Counted from the first letter of the stretch, positions 1 through 6,643 are shown. The stretch is 7,989 bases of DNA from DSBN01 sp041686355 (GCA_041686355.1 JAWLDZ010000099.1:1-7989), one strand, 5' to 3'. Notes: generated by a model from the letters alone, not told the origin. Numbers and translations are program-made.

Positions 1-1782
1 TCTTCCTCCTCCGGAGGGCTGTGCGGAATTAGCCTCTTCGATGTGAAAAGGGTTATACGTGGACAAAGGCCACCGGCCTTGTGCAGCAATCCGCCCGAGC
101 AGTACATCTCGAGTAGTCCGCAGACCTGCCGGTGAGAGGTTCATATTCAGGATAATACTCGGCGCATCGGGAATCATTCCGCCACTTTCCTTTATTTGAT
201 AGGGGGTGTTGGTAATAAGCAGCACCGGATATCCGGCATCGATTAACTCTTTCACATAACGGTTGGGAGCTGCCGAGCGGTCATAAAAGTTAGTGCAGAT
301 AATCAGATCCCAGCTGCCCTGTTTTACAAACTCCGGTACCCGACGGTCATCCTCTTCATTCCCTTCAAAATCGGTTTCATAGGTCTGAAGTGCCGGCCAC
401 TCCGCTTCCAACAGCTCGGAGAACAGAGCCGGATGGTCCCACCGGTCATTGGGGCTTTTTACCGTGTTCAGCTGGTTGATCAGCAGTACCCGGGAGGGTG
501 ATCCGGACAGAGGCACTAGATTCAGTTCATCCTTCGGTACCAGAATTGCACTGCGCGCGGCTTTTTTAGCGGTTTGCACTACAATTGGGTCACTGAATGG
601 TTCAAAGGCCAGCTCAGGGTCGGCCATACCCATGGTATCGAACATGCCGTACTTCTGTTTCATCCTCAAAACCCGCCGGACCTTGTCGTCCAGCTCATCA
701 GAGGGGATTTTTCCCTGGTCGACCCATTCTCGGATGGTATAGAACATCTCTCCCCGCCACTGGTTCTCCGCTTTCATCAGAATTACATCCGATCCTGCGG
801 CTAATGCACGGGCACAGGATTCACCCACCCCATAACGGTCGATCAGGGCACCCATGGTCATGCTGTCGGTGGTAATCACTCCTTCAAAACCGAGCTCCTC
901 CCGCAGCAAGTCTGTTACTATAGGTCTTGATACTGTTGATATAGTATCTCCGTCCAGATGGGGATACATGCAGTGGGCCACCATCACCGCATCAATTCCG
1001 GCCTCAATTAGCCGTTTATACGGATACAGCTCGACTTCATGAAAGCGACGGTTATCAACCTCCAGCTTAGGACAGGCATGGTGGGCATCGGTGGCACTGT
1101 CGCCGCGACCGGGAAAGTGTTTCGCCGCGGCAACCACACCAGCCTCTTTGAACCCCTGCAGCATGGCAAGGGCATACTCGGCAACTACCGCCGGATCATC
1201 ACCGAAGGAACGGCGACCGATCTCCGGGTTTAAAGGGTTTATATTCACATCTACCACCGGTGAGTGGATCATATCCAAGCCGGCGGCCTTCATCTGCAAA
1301 CCGGTTGCCCGGGCCACTTCATAGGCAAGCTGGGGGTTGCCCGATGCGGCAATCCCTAGATTGGAGGGAAACTGCACCACCCCGCCGCGGCTGTAGTCTT
1401 TACTTGTATCACCCTCCTGGTCGATTACCATATGCAGGGGAATTCCCGGTTTCCGTACCGCCGCCAATCCCCGCAGTTCATTCAGCATTTCAACAAACTC
1501 TTCGGGCGAAGCATAGGGGGGGTCTCCGGATTTAGCTATTTTCTGCATCGATGGTACAAAGTCAGCCCCCAAATCCTGCTGCTTTGCCCGATCATCACTG
1601 AAGTATCGAAAAATCCGGTAAAAAGGAGACAATCGGACCCCACCACATTGATACCTGGTAATCGCCTCGCGTAGATCGTTGGTGATAATTGTACCGGACA
1701 TACCCACCACCACACATTGACCTATCTTCTGTTCTACGGACATCTGTCCGATTATGTTCTCTATAAATTGTTCATTAGTCAC
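1..1782 (-). CDS. GH3 beta-N-acetylhexosaminidase (NagZ-like), 3' end beyond window
   Basis: The frame is open for 594 codons from a GTG at 1782-1780 to the window edge, with no stop reached. The GTG start is chosen because an AAAGGAG ribosome site (1789-1795) sits 6 bases upstream. The protein is a GH3 glycosidase: a TIM-barrel domain (about residues 1-380) and an alpha/beta sandwich domain (about 405-594 and on), like the two-domain Gram-positive NagZ enzymes. Visible motifs are IDQEG (120-124), GRRSFGDDP (189-197), KHFPGRGD (221-228) followed by the Asp232-x-His234 dyad typical of the N-acetylglucosaminidase branch, and the nucleophile Asp306 in ITTDSM. No signal peptide or membrane segment is seen, so it should act in the cytoplasm, removing terminal beta-GlcNAc (or a related residue) from imported saccharides or muropeptides. 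Some GH3 enzymes with this dyad are phosphorylases, so phosphorolysis is possible. The loop after DQEG lacks the usual GGRV sequence. It is last in the visible transporter gene order. Family is certain; exact substrate is not. Confidence 0.94.
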   Translation of the reverse strand, partial: MTNEQFIENIIGQMSVEQKIGQCVVVGMSGTIITNDLREAITRYQCGGVRLSPFYRIFRYFSDDRAKQQDLGADFVPSMQKIAKSGDPPYASPEEFVEMLNELRGLAAVRKPGIPLHMVIDQEGDTSKDYSRGGVVQFPSNLGIAASGNPQLAYEVARATGLQMKAAGLDMIHSPVVDVNINPLNPEIGRRSFGDDPAVVAEYALAMLQGFKEAGVVAAAKHFPGRGDSATDAHHACPKLEVDNRRFHEVELYPYKRLIEAGIDAVMVAHCMYPHLDGDTISTVSRPIVTDLLREELGFEGVITTDSMTMGALIDRYGVGESCARALAAGSDVILMKAENQWRGEMFYTIREWVDQGKIPSDELDDKVRRVLRMKQKYGMFDTMGMADPELAFEPFSDPIVVQTAKKAARSAILVPKDELNLVPLSGSPSRVLLINQLNTVKSPNDRWDHPALFSELLEAEWPALQTYETDFEGNEEDDRRVPEFVKQGSWDLIICTNFYDRSAAPNRYVKELIDAGYPVLLITNTPYQIKESGGMIPDAPSIILNMNLSPAGLRTTRDVLLGRIAAQGRWPLSTYNPFHIEEANSAQPSGGGR

Positions 1783-1788
1783 ACTTAT

Positions 1789-1795
1789 CTCCTTT
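1789..1795 (-). promoter_or_regulatory. Ribosome binding site fixing the GTG start of the GH3 gene
   Basis: Read on the minus strand this is AAAGGAG, 6 bases before the GTG at 1782. The next in-frame ATG is residue 14 and has no such site, so this decides the start. Confidence 0.8.
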
Positions 1796-1858
1796 CCACT
1801 TCATCTCTTGCTAGTGCCATTGGAGTTCTGCATTGTATTTAGTATACTTAGAAGAGCA

Positions 1859-1894
1859 GCGGGGGCTGTAAGCCTCATACTTGCCGGCCCCCGC
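1859..1894 (-). terminator. Intercistronic GC-rich hairpin upstream of the GH3 gene
   Basis: The arms 1859-1866 and 1887-1894 (GCGGGGGC and GCCCCCGC) are perfectly complementary over 8 bp. Inner bases 1868-1872 and 1880-1884 can pair further. On the minus strand it is followed by TGCTCTTCTAAG, only a weak U-rich tail. It may be a leaky terminator or attenuator lowering GH3 expression relative to the binding protein, or a structure that protects the 3' end of the upstream message. Confidence 0.4.
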
Positions 1895-1904
1895 ATCCTT
1901 TCCG

Positions 1905-1929
1905 GGGGATAAGATTTTCTCTTATCCCC
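1905..1929 (-). other. Stem-loop immediately after the binding-protein stop codon
   Basis: The arms 1905-1913 and 1921-1929 form a perfect 9-bp stem (GGGGATAAG/CTTATCCCC) with a 7-base loop, starting 5 bases past the TAA at 1937-1935. No T-run follows on the minus strand, so it is not a classic Rho-independent terminator. Stem-loops in this position after a binding-protein gene often stabilise the upstream mRNA and allow more binding protein than downstream product; that role is inferred. Confidence 0.5.
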
Positions 1930-1934
1930 TGGTT

Positions 1935-3383
1935 TTAGTAATTCTTCAATGGGTCCCAATCGGGAAAGATAAAATCTTCCAGCTCTACATCCGCACCTTC
2001 GGCATTCGCCTTTTCGATGTTCCGCTTCAGCTGTTCAGTCATCTTCTCGTCCCATTCGCGGGCTTGCTCAACAAAGTAGTCCTCGCCCTTTAACAGGGAG
2101 GCGCTGAATATCTCGCCCATTCCCGGTGAAACTGAAGGCCATTGCACCTTACCTGCATCCGGGTTCTGGGTAACCGGTTCGGGGTGATTCTTCACTACTT
2201 CTTCTGCAATTTCGAGAAACCGTTGTTGGTACCAATTCGCATTACTGGTATCTACATTTCTGTTTCCAGGGAAAACCCCATTCTCATCAAAGTGAGCTTT
2301 TTGGAACTCTTGTCCATGCAGCCATTTATACACTTCCGCCGCTTCTTCCGGATTTTCACTCTGGGCAGAGAGATACACCGAGCCCTTTGCCAGACTCATG
2401 TAGCGGTACGCACGGCGGCCGCTGTCGGGAACCGGAACATAGGCAATACCAAAATCGATATCTTCATAGCCCATGGATTCCCATACTCCCGGCATCCAGG
2501 TTCCATCCAAGTAGAAGGCCACCCGATTCTCACCGAACATACTGCGGGCCGCTTCTTTTTTCATTGAGCTCCAGCCCGGCGCCACACTGCCGTCGTCAAG
2601 AAGTCCCTTCAGCAGACGGTAAACTTCAAGGTGGTTCTCATTCTCAAACTTAAACTCACCATCTTGATAATCAAAGCCCGGCCGCCCGTAACGGATATCT
2701 CCGGAAGCGGGGGTTGCGGTGGTATAGAAGCCCTGCAGGGGGCGGTCCATCCCGTTTCCTACACCGTGTAAAGCGATACCGTAGAACTGTCCATCTCCGG
2801 CTTCGGTGATCTGCCGACACACTTCGCGAAACTCTGAAAAAGTTTCCGGCATATCCTGGGAAGGATCGAGTCCGGCCATTTCGAATACTTCTTTATTGTA
2901 GTACAACAGCCCGTGCAGTTTTACAAAGCGGTTTTCAAAGGGGAGGGTGTACAACTCACCGTTGTACTTCATGATCCCTTCCTGAAACCGTCGCTGATCA
3001 AACTGTGACAGAAAATCCTGGTCCATATACTCACCAATCGGCTGGATCCACTCTTGAGCGATATAGTCCATCGCACTCATTTCTGGGGACAGCCAGAACA
3101 GGTCGGCGGCCTGGCCGCTTTTCAGAGACAACGGTAGAGTCTGCTGGTACTGATCCTGGGCGTAGGTCTCAAATTTCACTTTTATATTCGGATGATCAGC
3201 CTCAAACTTCTTAGCTTCAGCCTCGAAAAAAGCTTGGTTTTCCTGGGACCAGTTGGTTACGGTGATAGTAACCGGACCTTCCTGTCCACCTTCAGCCGCC
3301 TCCTCCTGAGCACCACCAGCCCACAAAGCCGGAGCCATCAGCACTAGTAGTGCCGTCAGTAGCATGATACTTTTCTTACGCAT
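1935..3383 (-). CDS. Family-1 extracellular solute-binding protein of a CUT1 sugar ABC transporter
   Basis: This 482-residue protein should capture a sugar in the periplasm and deliver it to the two permeases encoded just upstream. A lysine-rich start (RKK), a hydrophobic stretch (about 6-21) and the boundary LWAGGAQ form a signal peptide with probable cleavage near Ala22. There is no lipobox cysteine, so a soluble periplasmic protein is expected. An acidic, Gly-rich linker (23-36) precedes a fold that begins VTITVTNWS. Family-1 features include QAADLFWLSPEM (91-102), NGELYTLPFENRF (141-153) followed by LLYYNKEVFEMAGLD (159-173), and a segment near 281-299 with FGENRVAFYLDGTW. The length is at the upper end of the family's usual range. 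The ATG at 3383 is supported by an AGGAGG site at 3391-3396, 7 bases upstream. It comes after the permeases, whereas many CUT1 operons place it first. Ligand is not determined; the downstream GH3 gene suggests an oligosaccharide. Confidence 0.95.
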   Translation of the reverse strand: MRKKSIMLLTALLVLMAPALWAGGAQEEAAEGGQEGPVTITVTNWSQENQAFFEAEAKKFEADHPNIKVKFETYAQDQYQQTLPLSLKSGQAADLFWLSPEMSAMDYIAQEWIQPIGEYMDQDFLSQFDQRRFQEGIMKYNGELYTLPFENRFVKLHGLLYYNKEVFEMAGLDPSQDMPETFSEFREVCRQITEAGDGQFYGIALHGVGNGMDRPLQGFYTTATPASGDIRYGRPGFDYQDGEFKFENENHLEVYRLLKGLLDDGSVAPGWSSMKKEAARSMFGENRVAFYLDGTWMPGVWESMGYEDIDFGIAYVPVPDSGRRAYRYMSLAKGSVYLSAQSENPEEAAEVYKWLHGQEFQKAHFDENGVFPGNRNVDTSNANWYQQRFLEIAEEVVKNHPEPVTQNPDAGKVQWPSVSPGMGEIFSASLLKGEDYFVEQAREWDEKMTEQLKRNIEKANAEGADVELEDFIFPDWDPLKNY

Positions 3384-3390
3384 CTTTTCT

Positions 3391-3396
3391 CCTCCT
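3391..3396 (-). promoter_or_regulatory. Consensus Shine-Dalgarno of the binding-protein gene
   Basis: AGGAGG on the minus strand, 7 bases before the ATG at 3383. It is the strongest ribosome site in the window, fitting the need for more binding protein than permease. The 78-base gap around it (3384-3461) holds no convincing promoter, only a small 5-bp AGCTT/AAGCT hairpin near 3425-3439. Confidence 0.75.
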
Positions 3397-3461
3397 AATA
3401 ATTTTTGTGAAGTGGTTCAAAGCTTGTGCAAAGCTATCTTGTTCCAAGCCAGGACCATCTT

Positions 3462-4316
3462 CTATCCTTTCACTGCTCCCGCTAATCCTTCTATGAAGTA
3501 GCGTTGAAACAGCAGAAATACCACCATCATGGGTACAATCGAAATCGATGCAGCTGCCGCCATGGCCGCCCAATCGCTGGAAAACTCCCCGACAAAGGCG
3601 TACATCCCGACACCCAGGGTGCGCAGATTCGGGCGGCTGAAGGTAAAAACCAAGGGAATCATGAAGGCCTTCCAGGCTCCGATTGTATTCAGAATCGTTA
3701 CGGTGCCGATAATCGGTTTGGCCAGGGGGAGCATTATATGGCGAAACTGCTGCCAGAAATTGCATCCATCGATTGCCCCCGAATCTTCCATCTCGCGGGG
3801 AACCCCGATATAGAAGCCAATAAACAGCAGGATTGCGATTATCAGGGTTTTGCTGGTATAGGCCAAGGTGTAGCCGATCCGGTTGTTGAGCAGTCCCAGC
3901 ATATCCGCCAGTTGAAACAGGGGAATTATTGTAGTTGCCCGGGGTACTACCGTGGTTCCGATAAACAGCACCATAATCAGCCGTTTGCCGGGAAACTTAA
4001 ACCGACCGAGCACATACCCGCTGGTTGACCCAAGAAATATAATCAATGCCACTACACTCACCGCAAATATCACGGTATTCAAAAAGTAGATGGAAAAGTT
4101 GGAAGTAGTCCAGGCCCGCACGTAGTTGTCCAGCTGTAGCGGATCGGGTATCAGCCCGGCGCTATTGTTCCACATCTGAGCATTTGTCTTAAAGCTGGCC
4201 GATATCATCCACACAATCGGGTATATCCAGATTATGCATAACAGTATCAGAACTGCATGCAGCGAGCCCCGCTGCATAAGGCGTCGCAGATAGCCCCCTC
4301 CAGTTGTTTTAGCCAT
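3462..4316 (-). CDS. CUT1 sugar ABC transporter permease, MalG/UgpE-like
   Basis: A 284-residue inner-membrane permease, the second half of the translocation pore with the 4309-5301 product. About six membrane segments can be seen: roughly 20-40, 78-100, 112-133, 150-171, 202-222 and 255-272. The cytoplasmic EAA loop that docks to the ATPase lies at about 174-201 (EMEDSGAIDG and then MLPLAKP), with the alanines of the classic EAA replaced as is usual for MalG-type proteins. The C-terminus, QRYFIEGLAGAVKG, is typical of the family. The start is the ATG at 4316-4314, preceded by a GGGAGGGG ribosome site and overlapping the upstream permease stop by 8 bases. The frame runs further upstream to 4433, but that part lies inside the upstream gene and does not look like permease. 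No ATPase gene is adjacent, so a shared subunit is likely. Confidence 0.95.
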   Translation of the reverse strand: MAKTTGGGYLRRLMQRGSLHAVLILLCIIWIYPIVWMISASFKTNAQMWNNSAGLIPDPLQLDNYVRAWTTSNFSIYFLNTVIFAVSVVALIIFLGSTSGYVLGRFKFPGKRLIMVLFIGTTVVPRATTIIPLFQLADMLGLLNNRIGYTLAYTSKTLIIAILLFIGFYIGVPREMEDSGAIDGCNFWQQFRHIMLPLAKPIIGTVTILNTIGAWKAFMIPLVFTFSRPNLRTLGVGMYAFVGEFSSDWAAMAAAASISIVPMMVVFLLFQRYFIEGLAGAVKG

Positions 4317-5301
4317 GGTTGCCCCTCCCAACGATTTTACCCTGCAGGGTTCCAAGTACCATAATGAGTCCTCCGAAGAGCACCGCCACCGCCGAGGAGT
4401 AGCCGATTCGCGGAGAAGCTGTGCCAAAGGCATTTCGATAGATAAAAGTGCCGATCACATCGGTTGAGAAAGCCGGTCCGCCTCCGGTCATAGCCATCAC
4501 AATGTCGAACACTCGCAAAGACATTACAATTCCCAGTAAGGTGACGATGATAATAACAGGCTTAAGGGCGGGAATGGTAACAAACAGAAAGGTCTGCACC
4601 GAGTTCGCCCCATCCACTTCTGCCGCCTCATACAGCTCCTTGGGAATGGTTTGCAAACCGGCCAGCCAATAGATAATGTACTGCCCGGAGTAGTGCCACA
4701 CTTCCACCAGAATAACCACCAGCATCGCCAGGTTAATGTTTCCCAGCCAGTCGACCGGCCTTCCGAGCACTCCAATATCCAGAAGTATCTTATTCAACGG
4801 TCCGTTCCAGGGATTTAATATAAAAGTCATTACTATCCCGATAATCGCGGTTGAACTGACCATGGGGAGGAAGAGCCCGGTACGGTACAAATTAGAAAAA
4901 CGGAGACGCGGGTTGTTCAGCATGTAGGCGATGATTAAAGTGAGGGGGAGTTTTATCAGATTGTTCAGCACTACGAAGACTACAGTATTTTTGAAGGCAT
5001 TCCAGAAGTGACTATCCCCAATTAAATCCTGATAGTTCCGCAGCCCCACATAGTAACTTGGCCACTCTCCTATTCCGTTCCACTGAAAGAAGGAGTAGTA
5101 GATGCTGGCAATGATCGGCCACAGAATAAACATTAAAAACACCAACATGGTTGGTAAGAGAAAAAGGGCAATCCACAGAGAGCGCTGCCCCTCGGGCTTG
5201 AACGTGTCTGCCTTATGAAGATCAGGCTTCTTCAAACCGCGTTTATTCAAAATACTTTTTTGTAAATTAGGTTCCTGCACATCAGACGTACCAGCGTTCA
5301 T
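4309..5301 (-). CDS. CUT1 sugar ABC transporter permease, MalF/UgpA-like
   Basis: A 330-residue inner-membrane permease, first of the transporter operon. A hydrophilic, Lys-rich cytoplasmic N-terminus (about 1-40) precedes TM1 (about 42-62). Further segments lie near 105-127, 143-162, 191-212, 246-264 and 303-318. The EAA loop is well preserved at about 225-246 (EAAEVDGANS, then TIPALKP), and a family-typical MTGGGPAFSTDV follows at 271-282. The ATG at 5301 is chosen because AAGGAG (5307-5312) lies 5 bases upstream; an in-frame GTG two codons earlier overlaps that ribosome site and is unlikely to be used. It is preceded by a promoter set among repeated operator-like sites, so sugar-responsive control by the neighbouring repressor is likely. 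Its stop overlaps the next gene's start, implying translational coupling. Confidence 0.95.
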   Translation of the reverse strand: MNAGTSDVQEPNLQKSILNKRGLKKPDLHKADTFKPEGQRSLWIALFLLPTMLVFLMFILWPIIASIYYSFFQWNGIGEWPSYYVGLRNYQDLIGDSHFWNAFKNTVVFVVLNNLIKLPLTLIIAYMLNNPRLRFSNLYRTGLFLPMVSSTAIIGIVMTFILNPWNGPLNKILLDIGVLGRPVDWLGNINLAMLVVILVEVWHYSGQYIIYWLAGLQTIPKELYEAAEVDGANSVQTFLFVTIPALKPVIIIVTLLGIVMSLRVFDIVMAMTGGGPAFSTDVIGTFIYRNAFGTASPRIGYSSAVAVLFGGLIMVLGTLQGKIVGRGNHG

Positions 5302-5306
5302 GCACA

Positions 5307-5312
5307 CTCCTT
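5307..5312 (-). promoter_or_regulatory. Ribosome binding site that decides the MalF-like start
   Basis: AAGGAG on the minus strand, 5 bases before the ATG at 5301. It overlaps the alternative in-frame GTG at 5307, which excludes that codon as the start. Confidence 0.8.
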
Positions 5313-5320
5313 ACTACAAA

Positions 5321-5333
5321 TTGCATACAACAA
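5321..5333 (-). promoter_or_regulatory. Weak operator candidate O4, leader of transporter operon
   Basis: The minus strand reads TTGTTGTATGCAA, containing a near-palindrome TTGTATGCAA. It resembles the other sites but lacks their exact ATTGTGT half. It lies downstream of the predicted transcription start. Confidence 0.35.
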
Positions 5334-5353
5334 TGTTGCTTTATTTCTGTATG

Positions 5354-5370
5354 CTTTATAGTAACACAAT
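5354..5370 (-). promoter_or_regulatory. Operator candidate O3 on the transporter -10 region
   Basis: The minus strand reads ATTGTGTTACTATAAAG. The left half ATTGTGT is identical to the other sites; the right half is degenerate. A protein bound here would cover the -10 element. Confidence 0.5.
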
Positions 5371-5385
5371 ACAAGCAGCTGTCAA
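5355..5385 (-). promoter_or_regulatory. Sigma70-type promoter of the sugar transporter operon
   Basis: The -35 box is a perfect TTGACA (5380-5385). The -10 is either TACTAT (5358-5363, 16-bp spacer) or TATAAA (5355-5360, 19-bp spacer), giving a start near 5350 and a leader of about 50 bases. An ATTGTGT operator candidate (5354-5370) lies on the -10 region, a layout that suits repression. Confidence 0.65.
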
Positions 5386-5397
5386 TACTTTTTTAAT

Positions 5398-5414
5398 AAT
5401 TTATACAACACAAT
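5398..5414 (-). promoter_or_regulatory. Operator candidate O2 upstream of the transporter -35
   Basis: The minus strand reads ATTGTGTTGTATAAATT, matching 10 of 12 defined positions of ATTnTGTnnnACAnAAT. Its centre is 21 bp from that of O1, two helical turns, so two dimers could bind on one DNA face. Confidence 0.55.
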
Positions 5415-5418
5415 TTTT

Positions 5419-5435
5419 ATTTTGTACCACACAAT
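5419..5435 (-). promoter_or_regulatory. Operator candidate O1, best palindrome of the set
   Basis: The minus strand reads ATTGTGTGGTACAAAAT, a 17-bp inverted repeat with all 12 defined positions of ATTnTGTnnnACAnAAT. The TTGT..ACAA arrangement is like that of operators used by AraR, a GntR/LacI hybrid regulator, consistent with the regulator encoded next door. Confidence 0.6.
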
Positions 5436-5484
5436 ATATTTCTTGGAATATTCTATTTTTTAGAGTTATTACGTTCGGGGGTTG

Positions 5485-6588
5485 CTACTTTTTAACAAAA
5501 ACCGATTTACGAATGATCAGTTCAGTTTTTAGGGTTTTTTCCAGGTAAATGGGAGCACGACTAGAAATCAATTCTTCCATTATAGAAAATCCCTCGTGAA
5601 CTAGGGATGCACGGTTTACCCGCAACGTAGTCAGTGGAGGGTTAGCCAGATTGCTGGCCATAATATCATCAAAACCTACTACTGAGAAATCCTCGGGAAT
5701 TTTGTGGCCCGTCCCATTCAACAAAGCGTAGAGCCGCAGTGCCGATACATCGTTGTACCCGAAGGCAGCCGAGAAACCATCCTTTAGATATTCCTCAAGC
5801 TGTACTACAGTTTCATCCTCATGTGCATCAAAAGCAAATACCTTCAGCTGGATCCGCGAATCGCCCCAGCTTTTGATAGCCGACTGCAGTTCAGATAGAC
5901 GCCGATGAAAGACCTCATTCTCTTCAAACTCTTTAGAAAAAGCAAAAAGAAGCTTAGTATGGCCCATACTGACCAGATAATTGAGCATATCCCGAATTTT
6001 TTCTTCCGATATAAGGACCGAACCGAATTTTCCTGCAGACCCTTTCTCTAAATTGCGGTTAATCAAAACTGCAGGAATCTCATGCTGCCCTAAAAACTCA
6101 AAATAGCACTGTGGCAAACTACCCTGTACGAAGAAGCCTGAAGCCTTAAGAGCTTTTTCCTTGAATTCCTCCGGAACCGTGTCACATTCCTTATCATAAA
6201 TAATGAAATCGGCATTAATTTTGTTGTTGTTCATCAGCATAAAGTAAGAGAAGTAGATATCACGGCTGTGACTATTTTCAGGATTCTCCTGGTCGGTAAG
6301 CCAATGACTGCGGGACCGGTCGACCAGCATGCCAATATAGCGGGTTGGAGCCTCTTCATAAGGGACAGTCACCGTAGACCCGGCACCCTGGCGCGGCTGC
6401 AGATAACCGAGACTGGCTAAATAAGCGGTTGCCTTATTAACTGTTTGCGGGTTAACTCCGTATTTTTCAGATAAGCGGCGAATCGGCGGGATTTTTTCCC
6501 CAACCGTATACACTCCGGCAACAATATCTCTACGTATGATATCGGCAATTTCTAGATATTTATGTTTTGTGTTCGACTGTGTTTCCAT
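5485..6588 (-). CDS. GntR-type winged-helix repressor with LacI-type sugar-binding domain (AraR-like)
   Basis: A 367-residue transcription factor. Residues about 11-75 form a GntR winged helix (YLEIADIIRRDIVAG, then IPPIRRLSEKYGVNPQTVNKA, and a Gly-rich wing GAGST at 68-72). From about 83 the protein is a periplasmic-binding-like effector domain of LacI type, with IPAVLINR (171-178) and, near the end, VVGFDDIMASNLANPPLTTLRV (303-324). The architecture is that of AraR-like regulators, which bind a sugar and release DNA. The ATG at 6588 is preferred: starting there places the helix-turn-helix normally, and an upstream in-frame TTG (6624) is itself the -35 box. There is no Shine-Dalgarno; the promoter places transcription start at or beside the ATG, so the message may be leaderless. 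It lies directly upstream of the transporter operon, same strand, separated by the operator-rich gap. It probably represses that operon and itself; the inducer is unknown. Confidence 0.92.
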   Translation of the reverse strand: METQSNTKHKYLEIADIIRRDIVAGVYTVGEKIPPIRRLSEKYGVNPQTVNKATAYLASLGYLQPRQGAGSTVTVPYEEAPTRYIGMLVDRSRSHWLTDQENPENSHSRDIYFSYFMLMNNNKINADFIIYDKECDTVPEEFKEKALKASGFFVQGSLPQCYFEFLGQHEIPAVLINRNLEKGSAGKFGSVLISEEKIRDMLNYLVSMGHTKLLFAFSKEFEENEVFHRRLSELQSAIKSWGDSRIQLKVFAFDAHEDETVVQLEEYLKDGFSAAFGYNDVSALRLYALLNGTGHKIPEDFSVVGFDDIMASNLANPPLTTLRVNRASLVHEGFSIMEELISSRAPIYLEKTLKTELIIRKSVFVKK

Positions 6589-6595
6589 CACACAA

Positions 6596-6624
6596 AGTAT
6601 GAAAGCAAAATATACATTTGTCAA
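6596..6624 (-). promoter_or_regulatory. Promoter of the repressor gene, predicted leaderless start
   Basis: TTGACA (6619-6624), a 17-bp spacer and CATACT (6596-6601, 4 of 6 to TATAAT). Normal spacing puts the transcription start at 6589 or 6588, the base before or the A of the ATG. No ribosome site is present. Confidence 0.55.
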
Positions 6625-6641
6625 CTATTAAGCAACACAAT
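6625..6641 (-). promoter_or_regulatory. Operator candidate O5 abutting the repressor -35
   Basis: The minus strand reads ATTGTGTTGCTTAATAG, with the same ATTGTGT half-site as the transporter operators. It ends one base before the TTGACA box. This suggests autoregulation. Confidence 0.5.
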
Positions 6642-6643
6642 TA

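Noticed and set aside
1796..1858. A separate promoter for the GH3 gene
   Set aside because: TATACT and TACAAT hexamers are present on the minus strand, but no acceptable -35 box occurs at 16-18 bp from either.
2142..2567. Open frame of 141 codons on the plus strand
   Set aside because: It is antisense to the solute-binding protein gene, which is intact, and its translation shows no family features.
3376..3765. Minus-strand open frame of 129 codons bridging the permease and binding-protein genes
   Set aside because: It is out of frame with both real genes and mostly inside the permease. It has no ribosome site, and the translation looks like frame-shifted permease sequence.
3504..4028. Open frame of 174 codons on the plus strand
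   Set aside because: It lies fully opposite the MalG-like permease, whose protein matches its family throughout. The plus-strand translation is rich in Gln, His and Gly without recognisable domains, and no promoter or ribosome site fits.
4317..4433. N-terminal extension of the MalG-like permease to 4433
   Set aside because: The added residues are charged and unlike permease, and lie within the upstream gene. The ATG at 4316 has the ribosome site and the usual distance to the first membrane segment.
5436..5484. Terminator after the repressor gene
   Set aside because: The AT-rich stretch has small palindromes such as GAATATTC but no stable stem followed by a T-run in the minus-strand direction.
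6589..6624. Upstream TTG start for the repressor
   Set aside because: That TTG is the first three bases of a perfect TTGACA -35 box, has no ribosome site, and would put a hydrophobic stretch before the winged helix.
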